Shown here: piece by piece, positions 22,923 to 32,309 of the stretch
Position numbering within the stretch: position 1 is the first letter of the stretch
Layout of the letters: every line of letters begins with the position of its first letter
Source of the DNA: Hysterium pulicare CBS 123377
Taxonomy: Eukaryota > Ascomycota > Dothideomycetes > Hysteriales > Hysteriaceae
Direction: 5' to 3'
Assembly (NCBI GenBank): GCA_000467715.1
Contig: AJFK01000846.1
Span: 1 to 49,166 of the forward strand
DNA: 49,166 nucleotides
Program-made: the position numbers and the translations under genes
The notes under the pieces: model-generated
Database searches by the model: none
Told to the model about the DNA's origin: nothing
The model's input: only the letters and a program-made list of their open reading frames with translations

Positions 22923-24105
22923 ATGCCTCACTCAACAGCTAGTTCAATCACTGTTCACAAGATCGATCCTCCGCAAGGCTCTGCCATTGACTTTGGAGCC
23001 GAAATCAGAGGTGCAGATCTCGAAAACATTACCGGTATGAATATATTGTTGTGTCAAACCTAGCTATACTATACTAACGATCAGTGTAGAAGCCGATGGT
23101 GAAGCCATTAAGAAAGCATTGTATGAGAACAACGTTATTCTCTTCAAGAACCAACAAAGTCTTTCTCCGCGAGCCCAATACGAAGTCACTCGATTATTTG
23201 ACCCAACTGCCGACAACTATGGACATGGCAAAACCCTCGATGCCAAGCGATCAATCTTGCACCCAGATCTGAAGACAATCCCCCACCAACCCCAAGTCCA
23301 GGTTATTGGCAACGGACCCGTCGAGTCCTTCGAAGGCTTAAAGAACATTACCCTTAAGCATCCACACCACAAGACATTTCACAAGACTCCTGTTGGAGCT
23401 GAAGATGACCGGGATGTTACTCGCTTCTACCGCTGGCATATTGACGCTGCGCTCTATGATCTCGAGCCTCCACGAGCGACCTCCTTGTTGGCCGTAAAAG
23501 TTCCAAAGACCGAAAAGCAGACACTCCGCTATGACGATGGTACTGACGACGAGATCAAAGTATCTCGAGGGAGTACAGCTTTCGCAAGCTCTTACCGAAT
23601 GTACGATCTTCTGTCGCCGGAGGACAAGGAATTTGCGCGAACCACCAAGGTTCAATATGCACCACATCCGTATATCTGGATGTCACCCGCGAAATCTCGA
23701 TCTGATGGTCTCGGTATGGAGAGCGATGGCGTCGAGCTCAAGTATGAAGACCTGCCTCCAATCGAGGAAGAAAAGATAAAGATCCTACCCATGTGCTGGA
23801 AGAATCCCTACACAGGCCAACTCGCTCTTCAAGTTCATCCGAGCGCGGTAGAAAAGCTTCATTTGGCGGATGGAACTGTTATTGACGATCTTAAAGAAGT
23901 TCGTGAAATCGTCCACCGCCTGCAGCGGCCAGGTATTGCACCTGAGCTTGTGTATGCTGTTGATTGGGACGAAGGAACAATGGCAATCTTCAATAACCAT
24001 GGTGTTATTCATACGGTCACTGGCAGCTTTTTGCCAGAGGAGGTTAGGATCTTCAGGCAATGCAACATGGCGGCTAGTGCGCCACCATTGGGACCAGATG
24101 CATAA
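22923..24105 (+). CDS. xanA: Alpha-ketoglutarate/Fe(II)-dependent xanthine dioxygenase (TauD family)
   Basis: Two exons, 22923-23034 and 23090-24105, split by a 55-bp intron with ACTAAC branch sequence, give 375 aa. It belongs to the TauD/TfdA fold. The facial triad is WHIDAALYDL (H154, D156) and NNHGVIHTVTG (H345); R357 in EEVRIFRQC would bind the oxoglutarate carboxylate. From memory, XanA of Aspergillus nidulans uses H149, D151 and H340 as metal ligands and R352 and N358 in binding. All are here at a constant offset of five (154, 156, 345, 357, and N363 in QCNM), which favours XanA over taurine dioxygenases. The reaction is xanthine to uric acid, coupled to succinate and CO2 release, in the cytosol. 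The promoter has a near-consensus UaY site, fitting purine induction. Confidence 0.85.
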
Positions 24106-24990
24106 GTTAAGTACCATTGACAGTTGGCGTTGGGAGGCATCAGCATGGAACAGGAGTCAAAAAGTTGTTCATTCTTTTGCCCTATACCTTTCTTAGATCA
24201 ATCTAGACAGTGCCGTCATTGCGCATTATCATTACCTTCTTTATCCGCCCTCGAGTTTTTGAAATTGTTCAATGGTCTTCTGTGTCGGCTATTTTCTTGA
24301 TGTCTACTTTCATGCCAGCTTCACTCCGTCCCGCCCGTGCCCCCGATTCTGACCGTCACTGGGTTGCGCGTCACCGCTGTATAGCCACGCGAGCGAGACT
24401 GAGCAAGTGAAATCTCCCAGCCCGGAAATTCCCGTTGTCCAAAGAGCTCAGGTGAGCACCAATGACTCTTTGAAGGGCAATTTGGGCTCGGATAATAAAG
24501 GAACAAAGGGCGAAGCTTCTCGTTGGCGCACAAACAATAGCGTTTGGTGAAAGCCGTGGCCAACCTCAGACCTTCCTTCACCACGAGGAAAATCACTTTT
24601 AAGGGCAGCAATTTTCCGCTCCTACTTTACTCCGACGGCCACCGCACACCGATATATAGTCTCGCCTCGTTTCTACCTTTGACCTCGACATCACCTTTAT
24701 ACCGTCGTTGCAACTACCACCCTATACGACCACCCTCCTCAAAACCCAACCTCGACCGTACCTAGGTACTCAACCACGGTACTCTTCCTTTGTCGTTGAG
24801 CACGCACGGGCCAATTGTGTGGCTCCCTCTGTGTTCTCACAGTTGGGCTGCTACGCCTTGACGACTTTTTCTCAGTACGTCTTCCTCCTAGCACGTCCAT
24901 TCCACTCTTTTTTTCTCTACCAACAACAACCGCCCTGTCCTACTTTTTCAACTTACTTACAACATCTCACAGCCAACATCCCCAACCAAC
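24106..24990. other. Intergenic and probable long 5' leader
   Basis: A TATATAG motif near 24652 and a pyrimidine-rich, CAACA-containing stretch at about 24890-24988 suggest the promoter and leader of the coiled-coil protein gene. No other gene was seen. Confidence 0.4.
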
Positions 24991-27426
24991 ATGGACGGGC
25001 GCTTAGCGGTGTTCAACCACCCTTATGTCCGCTACGCTATTTTTGGTGCCGGAACCCTAGTGTCTGTTTCCCTCGTTGGCACCAAGTTCAAGATTCTCAA
25101 GCGTTCATGGATAGCGGGAACTCCAGAAGACCCCCTGCAGCCAGACATCGAAGCTAGTGACGGATTGGTCGCGAACGAAACCATATCTACAATCTTGAAT
25201 GAGACCACTACTCGAGTGGAGTCACCTGAGATTCCGATCCCCACGGTCTTGAAGACTCCAACGACCTTCAATGTGGCTGAGGAGGAAGATGAACCATCCA
25301 CGTTCAACTACTCTTCTACCGCGCCATTACCCCGCGCAGATCAGATGCCCTTCCCGCCGGTAGAAACAATCACAAGTGGTCATGACTCGGCCTTCTTTGG
25401 GATGCAAAAACTTCCACTGCTCGCCATTGTTCTTCTTCTCCTCGCCATCTTCTTTGCTTGGTTTTCTCGCCGTCGCTTTGTCGAATATTTCGACACATCC
25501 AAAACTCGACGAGCTGAACAGGAAGAACTTGAGAGACCCCGAGTTAGCGACCTTGCCTTTCAAGCTCATGAGGCTGCTACTCAGACCCCCAACACTTCTG
25601 ATAAATCAGTGCAAGTAGACATCGAAGCTCTGGTAACCAATGAAACTCTCGCAACCGATAGAGCACTCACAACTGACGGAGTCAAACAATTGGTCTCGAC
25701 GCAATTCCAAGAAATCCAGGAGCAACTGAGGCAATCGTTCCTGTCTGACTTCCTCGACTGCGTCTTGCTGGAGACATCCAACGATGACTGCCGTCGCACC
25801 GTTGCAGAGGGTGATATTACTGAGCACGCGGCGAGGGCTAAGGAATACCTCATCAATCAGATCATGCAGAGATTCAAAGATGAGCCCCAGGGGTTCGTCA
25901 CGGAGACTCAAGCGAAGGGTTTGGCATCAGCCATCATCAACCCGATCCGTGATGCCCTGAAGACTTCGATCGATGATCTCAACGCTCTTGTCAAGCAAAA
26001 TGTTTCCGAGAAGCAACTCCGCGACATAATTGATGCGGAACTTCAGAAAACCCCACAGGAGCTTCCTGATCTGCGCAAGAAGGTTAAGGACTTCGAGGAG
26101 CAGTCTGCCACATTCAAAGATGATTTGACACGTCGGCCCTCAACGGAAGATGTTGAAAAGATTGTCCACAGCAAGCTAGAGGAACAAATTGTCTCGACCG
26201 AAGAAAAGATCCACACAATTGTTGCTACAAAGGTGGCCAACTTAAGAATTCTTACCGAAGAAGATGTTAAAGCATTTGGCTCCTCACAACTAAGCGAATT
26301 CAAAACTGTCGACATGCCTCAGCTCTTAGAAAATCTTCGATCCGATATCGCTGGCAAATACATACTTTCAACCGACACCTATGCCGCTGCAAAGATCAAC
26401 CAATTAATCCGCGACAGTGAGACATCGCTGAAAGAGTCCTTTCAACATGACTTGGATACAGTCTCTGAGACTATCATTACCAAGGCTGCAGTCCAAGAGG
26501 TTGCCTCGGGGTTGGTCGCTTCGTCAGCATTGGAGCTCGAGAAGTCAATCAAAGGTCTTGAGGCCTCGATGCGGACCCAATGTGATGGGCTTGACGCGAA
26601 GCGTCAACAAGCCTCCGCGGTCCTCAGTCAAGATCAGCAGGCCGTGGTCATGCAAATGATCAAAGATACTATTGAGAGGCAAGAAAAGACGTTCCAGAAG
26701 AAGCTGGATGACGACAAAGAGGAAAGGGCAGATCTGATCCAGAAGCTTAAGGCCAAGGAAGATAAAGAGCAGGAACTTTATGAGCAGGCATTCAATGCCC
26801 TCCTTGGCATGCAAGAGTACTATCCCAAGCGGTGCAACGAACTGCGAGAGAGGCTCCAGACAGTTTCACGAAATGACGTCGCTGGGGCTCACCGCGAGAT
26901 CTTGGAATTCCTGGTCAGGATGGTAGGCGATCAATTCAATCAGAACCTTCTCATCCTGAAAAACAACGAAGACAAGATGCACAGCTTCCGCAAGCAGGAA
27001 GAGAACCGAACTGCGAAGGTCTTGGGAAATATGCAGATGCATGGGCAACTGCAGCCTGGCCCTTACCAAAGCCCTGGAATTGCCGTGCCATCCCGTCACG
27101 CCTGGACCCCAGGCCAATATGGCACTGCTGCTTCTCAACAGTTCTTCAATAACCCTACTGGGCCCCGGAGTGCTCAGCCATCTCGAGGTTCTAATATCTC
27201 CTATAGCGGAAATCGAAACGAGCAAGCTACCTCTGGACTATCGTACCAATCTTCGTATCAGGGTAATCAACAACATGGCCCTATGGTCCCAGGCGATCAC
27301 CGAATGGGAAGGCAACGACTGGACCCGGACGGGACTCAACACCGTCATTCCACCTCAGCGTCGCGTGGTAAGAAGGCAGAGATAATTGCTCAGAATGGGG
27401 GCAATGGTGGAGTTGGTGGCGGATAG
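24991..27426 (+). CDS. Membrane-anchored coiled-coil protein, unknown function
   Basis: A single exon of 811 aa from a well-placed ATG (AACATGG). Two hydrophobic segments: about residues 12-30 (VRYAIFGAGTLVSVSLVG) and 139-159 (KLPLLAIVLLLLAIFFAWF), the second followed by Arg-rich SRRRF. Residues about 160-690 are rich in Glu, Lys, Gln and Leu with heptad-like spacing, that is, long coiled coils with runs such as QKKLDDDKEERADLIQKLK. The last 110 residues are Gln/Gly/Ser/Tyr-rich and disordered, ending in GGNGGVGGG. I do not recognise the family. The architecture suggests a tether or scaffold on an organelle or nuclear membrane, but this is inference. Two conserved stem-loops begin 17 nt after its stop. 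Confidence 0.8.
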   Translation: MDGRLAVFNHPYVRYAIFGAGTLVSVSLVGTKFKILKRSWIAGTPEDPLQPDIEASDGLVANETISTILNETTTRVESPEIPIPTVLKTPTTFNVAEEEDEPSTFNYSSTAPLPRADQMPFPPVETITSGHDSAFFGMQKLPLLAIVLLLLAIFFAWFSRRRFVEYFDTSKTRRAEQEELERPRVSDLAFQAHEAATQTPNTSDKSVQVDIEALVTNETLATDRALTTDGVKQLVSTQFQEIQEQLRQSFLSDFLDCVLLETSNDDCRRTVAEGDITEHAARAKEYLINQIMQRFKDEPQGFVTETQAKGLASAIINPIRDALKTSIDDLNALVKQNVSEKQLRDIIDAELQKTPQELPDLRKKVKDFEEQSATFKDDLTRRPSTEDVEKIVHSKLEEQIVSTEEKIHTIVATKVANLRILTEEDVKAFGSSQLSEFKTVDMPQLLENLRSDIAGKYILSTDTYAAAKINQLIRDSETSLKESFQHDLDTVSETIITKAAVQEVASGLVASSALELEKSIKGLEASMRTQCDGLDAKRQQASAVLSQDQQAVVMQMIKDTIERQEKTFQKKLDDDKEERADLIQKLKAKEDKEQELYEQAFNALLGMQEYYPKRCNELRERLQTVSRNDVAGAHREILEFLVRMVGDQFNQNLLILKNNEDKMHSFRKQEENRTAKVLGNMQMHGQLQPGPYQSPGIAVPSRHAWTPGQYGTAASQQFFNNPTGPRSAQPSRGSNISYSGNRNEQATSGLSYQSSYQGNQQHGPMVPGDHRMGRQRLDPDGTQHRHSTSASRGKKAEIIAQNGGNGGVGGG

Positions 27427-27442
27427 GGGACATGGGCATGAA

Positions 27443-27516
27443 AGTACTGCTAATCATGTGGTACCCCGCTTATCTTCAAAGGATAAGGTGGTGTAGAGAC
27501 CTGGATTAGCAGTACT
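27443..27516 (+). ncRNA. Stem-loop element, copy 1 (3' UTR)
   Basis: The arms 27443-27455 (AGTACTGCTAATC) and 27504-27516 are a perfect 13-bp inverted repeat. Inside is a second hairpin, CTTATC...GATAAG, with loop around TTCAAAG, and two asymmetric internal-loop strands (GTGGTACCCCG on the 5' side, GTGGTGTAGAGACCTG on the 3' side). The GGT/ACC and ACCCC/GGTGGT parts could pair further. It lies in the presumed 3' UTR of the coiled-coil gene. No known ribozyme core (hammerhead, twister, hairpin, HDV) is visible. The strand is assumed from the gene. Confidence 0.6.
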
Positions 27517-27544
27517 GGAGGAGGGAATGGGGCAAGCAAATTGA

Positions 27545-27622
27545 GCGTACTACCAGTCATTGTGGTACCCCGCTTATCCTCAAAGGATAAGGTGGTGAAG
27601 AGACCTGGACTGGTAGTACTGC
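27545..27622 (+). ncRNA. Stem-loop element, copy 2 (3' UTR), covarying with copy 1
   Basis: The arms 27547-27558 (GTACTACCAGTC) and 27608-27619 form a perfect 12-bp stem, with two more pairs outside a one-base bulge. The inner part is nearly identical to copy 1 (GTGGTACCCCGCTTATC and GGATAAGGTGGTG). In the outer stem three base pairs differ from copy 1, and in each case both partners changed so that pairing is kept. In the inner stem a T.G pair of copy 1 is C-G here. The two copies are 28 nt apart. This is the pattern expected of a selected RNA (or cruciform) structure. Confidence 0.6.
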
Positions 27623-28111
27623 ACCTTTTCACTTCATTTAAGGCAGTGGGATTTCTGATACTGGATGGGCATGGCCGATAGGTTGGTCATGGAGAGTTAC
27701 ATCCACTTAATGTTGTTTCTAGTAGAAATACCCACACCTTTATTTTGCAAATGCTCCCTCTAATCTATTCAAACTGAAAGACCCAGCGATTATGCCTTTT
27801 TATGTGACAGATGATACTACTTGCAAGACCCGAATACTCTTGCCTTCTTCTAAGTGTCTAGCTTGAGGACCGAAATCCGGAAGGGCGAGGCGAAGCGTCG
27901 ACGTCTAAGCCTCGCTGCATTTCTCGCTGACTGAAGCCTAATTTCAGCCTAGTTCTATCTTACGGCAATTCCTACATTTTGAAAAGCTTCCCAATGCATT
28001 TCTACGTTAAATCGAAGAGCTCTAATCTCGTCTTGCATATTGTCTTATGTATTCCTAGCGATCACATTCTAATCTAATACCGCTCTTTGCGCAACAATGA
28101 CTTTCGATTTT

Positions 28112-28356
28112 GATCTGTAGCGTCTTCAGCCGTCGCCTTCGGCCTGAGCAATTCGCGCATCTGGTATTATCATGGAGAAGAACCACTGCATGACCCAACA
28201 GGCGGGCCACGTCGCAGTTTTACACCCTCCACAGAGAAATATTGGAGAGATGAAGAAAGACAATTCACTTCCTCTTTGCCAAAGGCCCTAAACGAGTTCA
28301 TGAGTTCTTTGGAGGATGGTATCTCGCCGTCGAGGCGTCCAAACCCGACGATCTGA
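28112..28356 (+). pseudogene. Protein-like coding fragment, about 80 codons
   Basis: An open stretch on the plus strand without its own ATG near the start ends at TGA 28354-28356. It reads like normal protein, for example LSNSRIWYYHGEEPLHDP and EERQFTSSLPKALNEFMSSL. It may be the last exon of a small gene whose first exon I could not place (an acceptor-like CTTCAG is at about 28122-28127), or a gene relic. The family was not recognised. Confidence 0.25.
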
Positions 28357-28533
28357 TGGACCATACACAAGTCGATTAAAGGTGATTTCTGAAGATGCTG
28401 GAAAGGGAATGTTGCGCAGGGAGAGAGAGGCTTCCGATTATGAGCAACGATATTGGAAGCAGAATTAAGCCTGATAACCCTTATGCCTGAACTTGAATTT
28501 TAAAATGAACTATCTTCCCTACCATCTAAACTC

Positions 28534-28836
28534 AGACTTCAATGCACTAGTATCATGCGGGAACATATTAGGGATGGAAAAGCCATGTGTATATCTTCCC
28601 TAAGGTCAAACGTATTCCGTACTCTGCGACGGCCGTGGGTGGAGCGGTCGGGCTCAGGTCGTGATATCTTGTGTTTAAGGGAGCTATTTCCCTCCCATTC
28701 AGTATTAGACTTTGATATGTTAGGATCATGCGGGAATGGGTTAGAGATGAAAAAGCCATTTGTGCGTCTTCCCTAAGGCCAAACGTATCCTGTAAAGCCG
28801 GATGACCGTCGTTGGAGTATTCGGGTTCAGGTCGTG
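28534..28836. repeat. 130-bp direct repeat, two copies 173 bp apart
   Basis: Copies at 28534-28663 and 28707-28836 align without gaps over 130 bp. They share blocks such as ATCATGCGGGAA, AAAAGCCAT, CTTCCCTAAGG and CAGGTCGTG. Roughly three quarters of positions match, and most differences are transitions (C/T, G/A), which is compatible with repeat-induced point mutation plus age. Copy 1 contains a TTAGGGA...TCCCTAA inverted pair that copy 2 has partly lost. No coding sense was found. Confidence 0.65.
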
Positions 28837-29002
28837 GATGGTGGTCGCGATTCACAGATTTTCCACTCACGCGGAAAAACTTGCCACCTTCGGCTATACT
28901 TTCACTCGGCAAAAGCGCTCTTAGCCAACGCGCGACGCGTATTGATACCCCAAAACCTCGTCAACCACCACCACCAAGCAATCCAACTCACCAGAGTTGA
29001 CC

Positions 29003-30604
29003 ATGGCTTGTGAGCTGGATGCGGCCTCCACAGCCATGCAGGAGGCGATGGCTACCCTGCTTGGAGCCTATTTCGCGCCTCAGGATGTTTTTGACCAGGC
29101 TTATGATGCCTGTGGAAGTGCTATTGACGAGCATAAACGGATTCTACAGCAGCAGCCCAAAGAAAGCGGCGTCATTTCCAATGCTCTATTAACTAACTTC
29201 GCAATACTAACTCTCCAGGAAAATGAGCAATCCCTTCTGGAGACCTCAACTATCATTAAGAACACAGTCATAACCCAAGAACTGCCTAGCGAGCCGAGGG
29301 CCCTCAACCTCGAAGAATTCTCTGTTGCCGAGCGGGATTTGCCTGATGGGCCGAAACCAATGGGCATCGGGAGTTCGGTACCCATTGATGACCAACAATC
29401 CGACTTGGAGAGGGAACTCACGCTTCAGGAAATGCCGACTATTCATGAGAAGCCCGTTCAGGATGGGTCGACGTTGGGTGTTCCCATAGTGCCGCTACTT
29501 TCGCAACCCAGTTTCTATGGCACCGGCCACGGAGACGATGACACTTCTCTAGAGACGCCAGATGCTCTCCGGCTCTTCTCGGAATCTGCTCTGAAAGAAC
29601 ATAGGCTGAATGCTACAACTCGCCACGCGGTCAATGTCTCTACGATTACGATTCCGTACCAGCTCGCTTTGAATGCTGTACAGCCTATTGCATTTCAGCT
29701 CACTCCTTTTCCTGGCCTAGTCATAATACGAGATAGCAACAGTGCTATAAGATTTGCTCTCGAAGAGTACCCCCTACGCCAACGAGATCCTAATCGGCTA
29801 GTACTGTGGGCAGATGGATCTTGTCTATCTCGTTTCAATATCTGCGGCGTTGGGGTTGCATACAAGACGGAGGTGTCGAGTTTCACTTTAGAGGGCATTC
29901 TCATCCAACAGGATATGACGAGCATGGAAGTCGAAGCGTTAGCTATCGCACAAGCTCTGAGCATCGCCCAAAAGCTGATTAAGACCAACCCGAAGTTCAG
30001 CAATACTTCTCTAGTAGTAGTATTCTCCGACAACCAAGGAGGGCTCACGACTTTGCGAAATCTGGGCTCTCCCTCAGGACGCGTTACCACATGCTGGCCG
30101 TATAACCACCAAGCAGTCACCAAGACATACGAGTTGCAGTCTGCTGGGGTGAATGTCGAGCTCCACTGGTGCCCAGGCCATGTTGGGATCCCCGGTAATG
30201 AGCTTGCTGACCGTGCGGCAAGAATAGCGACACAAAGGTCTCGAGCGGAACAGAAACAGATGATCAGAAGGATGCAGAGGGCTGAACAGAGAACGAGAGA
30301 GTCCAAGACGATCACGCAAAATTCTATGCCTGCGAATATCTCGCCGACAAATGCGAGCATTTCTCGTTGGACCGCGTCACTCGTCCAGACTATCCAAGAT
30401 TCAACACTACAAAACGACGAGAATGATTTTCATGAGGGTCTAGACAGAATGATTCAGAGTGATATCAATCATGCAGTAATTTCCTCTTCTCAACAGTTGA
30501 ACTTCACGTTAGCTAATGGGATAGAAGATTCAAGGTTCCATCGCATCAGGACGACCAGAGCGAGGAGCATTCGAAAACGCTTTGTCAAACGAAGAGGTAC
30601 CTAG
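29003..30604 (+). CDS. Stand-alone RNase H domain protein (LINE-type RNH, intact active site)
   Basis: The ORF from ATG 29003 (ACCATGG) gives 533 aa. The first 260 residues are unrecognised and acidic, with Gln/Glu runs. A type I RNase H domain follows at about 266-410: LWADGS (D271), SMEVEALAIAQAL (E311), VVFSDNQ (D343), and the LINE-typical HWCPGHVGIPGNELADRAA (H393, D403). All DEDD residues and the active-site His are present. The tail is basic. There is no reverse transcriptase, so this is either a captured LINE RNH domain or a lone fungal RNase H gene. A plus-one frame continues to 30764 with protein-like sequence; splicing 30459-30534 (GTGATA donor, GCTAAT branch, AAG acceptor) would give a 561-aa product. 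Confidence 0.75.
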   Translation: MACELDAASTAMQEAMATLLGAYFAPQDVFDQAYDACGSAIDEHKRILQQQPKESGVISNALLTNFAILTLQENEQSLLETSTIIKNTVITQELPSEPRALNLEEFSVAERDLPDGPKPMGIGSSVPIDDQQSDLERELTLQEMPTIHEKPVQDGSTLGVPIVPLLSQPSFYGTGHGDDDTSLETPDALRLFSESALKEHRLNATTRHAVNVSTITIPYQLALNAVQPIAFQLTPFPGLVIIRDSNSAIRFALEEYPLRQRDPNRLVLWADGSCLSRFNICGVGVAYKTEVSSFTLEGILIQQDMTSMEVEALAIAQALSIAQKLIKTNPKFSNTSLVVVFSDNQGGLTTLRNLGSPSGRVTTCWPYNHQAVTKTYELQSAGVNVELHWCPGHVGIPGNELADRAARIATQRSRAEQKQMIRRMQRAEQRTRESKTITQNSMPANISPTNASISRWTASLVQTIQDSTLQNDENDFHEGLDRMIQSDINHAVISSSQQLNFTLANGIEDSRFHRIRTTRARSIRKRFVKRRGT

Positions 30605-31265
30605 GACTAACACTGCACGTAGAACACCAATGAGACGAGCCTTTGCCGATGCGGTGGAACGAATAAAATTGAAGATCCGCGGGAAGGGCGGAAGCGACAT
30701 ACCCGCATTCTCTAGAAATGGTACTCTAGCTACGAAATCTAGAGCATTTACGTGGAGTCGGTAGATCGACGATGTTGTGAGCGTGTTATTCGGTACGAGT
30801 AACGCGGAAGACCGCGTTGCGAGTCTGGCACAGGTTTGTGATACGCTCATACTTTGTCTTTACTTTGTCTTTATTCAGAGCGATACGTCAGTTGTACATA
30901 ATACATGGATGGTTCAGTGTGCGGATGGGAGAGCCTGAGACATTTTCACGACACCCTTATTTGTGGCGGTAGGGGAATGAGGTCCTGGAAATCTGCAACG
31001 AGAAAATGAAAGAAACGTTCTCACACGTCAAACTCATACAAAGAGATGGATTGTGTTGGGACACTTACTACTTGACATACGGTACGGAAGCTTAGAACAA
31101 GGGATGCAGGGATAGGACGTACATCTTCATTGACCGTGGTAAGTACATCTTCAGAAAGCTTTACCCATTCATTAACAAAATCATAAACACAGTGCCGAGC
31201 ATCCTATCCAAAAAGACTAAACTCCAGTAATCACTCCCACCCCCGCTATTCGCACTATATGCCTA
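30605..31265. other. Intergenic, may include the last exon of the RNase H gene
   Basis: Bases up to 30764 may belong to an alternative last exon of the RNase H gene. The rest, between two convergent genes, shows nothing recognisable. Confidence 0.35.
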
Positions 31266-32309
31266 CTATTTATGACCAGCTCCAGATCCCATTTCTACCG
31301 CATTCGGGTTTCCGCCAGTATGCTGTGGACTCGGCAGCTCCGCAGCGCCAGGAGCATGTTGCTGCTGAGGCGACATGTAGGTCGAGTGTCCGGAATCAGA
31401 CATCGGGCTGATGGTAGTATCACGATTGATGGGATCAGGTTGTTGAGTATAAGGCGTGGTGAATTGAGGGCCGGTATGCGCTGGGTGGTTGAAAACGCCT
31501 TGGGTAGGTTGCTGGGCGATGTGAGAATTTGGAACTTGCTGCGGTTGCTGCTGCTGCTGCTGCTGCTGCTGATAGGGAGAGTTGTAAGGTTGTACAGAGG
31601 CATTCGCGCCAACTTTCTCGAGGGCAACGGGCTGCTGGTTATTTGAAGGTCCGGTATAGCCTGGTGGTGGGGCCGATGGCGCACCGGACACGCGGTGGCG
31701 GTTTAAGTGAATGCCGAAGATGATGAGACTTGCAACCCACAAGACGCTGATTCATGTTAGTCGAAAGAAATATATCACGTCAGCCAGACTCACAATTCTG
31801 CAGCTCCGAATAGACTACCGGCAATGAGAGCTCCTCGATATGCTTCATAGGTCGTGTCTCTCTTGCTCAGTCCGCCTAAACTCCGCTTCTTAGAGCATGT
31901 GTATCCCCACCATGGGTCAAATGAACATGAGGGCAGGGACCAGATACTGGCAAGGTTTGCCACGAGGCTGAATTCGACGAGCCAGAAGATCACCATCCAG
32001 ATTTGGAGGGCGAGGAATGCCCACATGTTATAGGATTTTGGTACTGCGAGTGTAGAGACGAGCATGTAGATGCAGACGCCGAAGGTGCAGAGGCACTAGT
32101 AATGGATGATGAGTCGGTGAACGCTGGTAAGTGCGGGCGATGAGCAGACTCACAACAACCAGTGCATAGATGAGGACATTGTAGGCAATGTAGGATATAC
32201 CGTAAGCCGCTAGACCTAGAATGATGATTGCGAGGACACTTTGGACGATGTGAAAAGCGAGAGTCCATTGAGGGACAGCGACGACGTGAGGAGGGTGTTC
32301 GCGCGCCAT
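31266..32309 (-). CDS. MARVEL-domain membrane protein with Gln/Pro-rich tail
   Basis: Three exons: 32309-32154, 32095-31794 and 31746-31266, with introns of 58 and 47 bp, give 312 aa. Four hydrophobic segments make the MARVEL layout: FHIVQSVLAIIILGLAAYG, YNVLIYALVVCLCTFGV (over intron 1), MWAFLALQIWMVIFWLVEF, and a last one around FGAAEFVLWVASLIIFG (over intron 2). The loop before TM4 holds Cys and Trp (SCSFDPWWGYTCSKKR). The cytoplasmic tail is Pro/Gln/His-rich, with a run of nine Gln coded by a pure CAG tract. Family members sit in the plasma membrane or eisosome-like domains; the exact role is unknown. Confidence 0.85.
31546..31571. repeat. (CTG/CAG)n microsatellite coding polyglutamine
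   Basis: An uninterrupted 26-bp CTG tract on the plus strand encodes the polyQ run of the MARVEL protein on the minus strand. Such pure tracts are prone to length change between strains. Confidence 0.9.

Larger units (their letters stand above)
27623..29002. other. Gene-poor region with coding fragment and tandem duplication
   Basis: No intact gene. It holds a protein-like open stretch ending at 28356 and a 130-bp tandem duplication (both listed). The last 60 bp are CA-rich and probably the leader of the RNase H gene. Confidence 0.4.

Noticed and set aside
27443-27622. Hammerhead, twister, hairpin or HDV ribozyme identity of the paired stem-loops
   Set aside because: Neither strand shows CUGANGA with GAAA, nor the conserved cores of the other classes.
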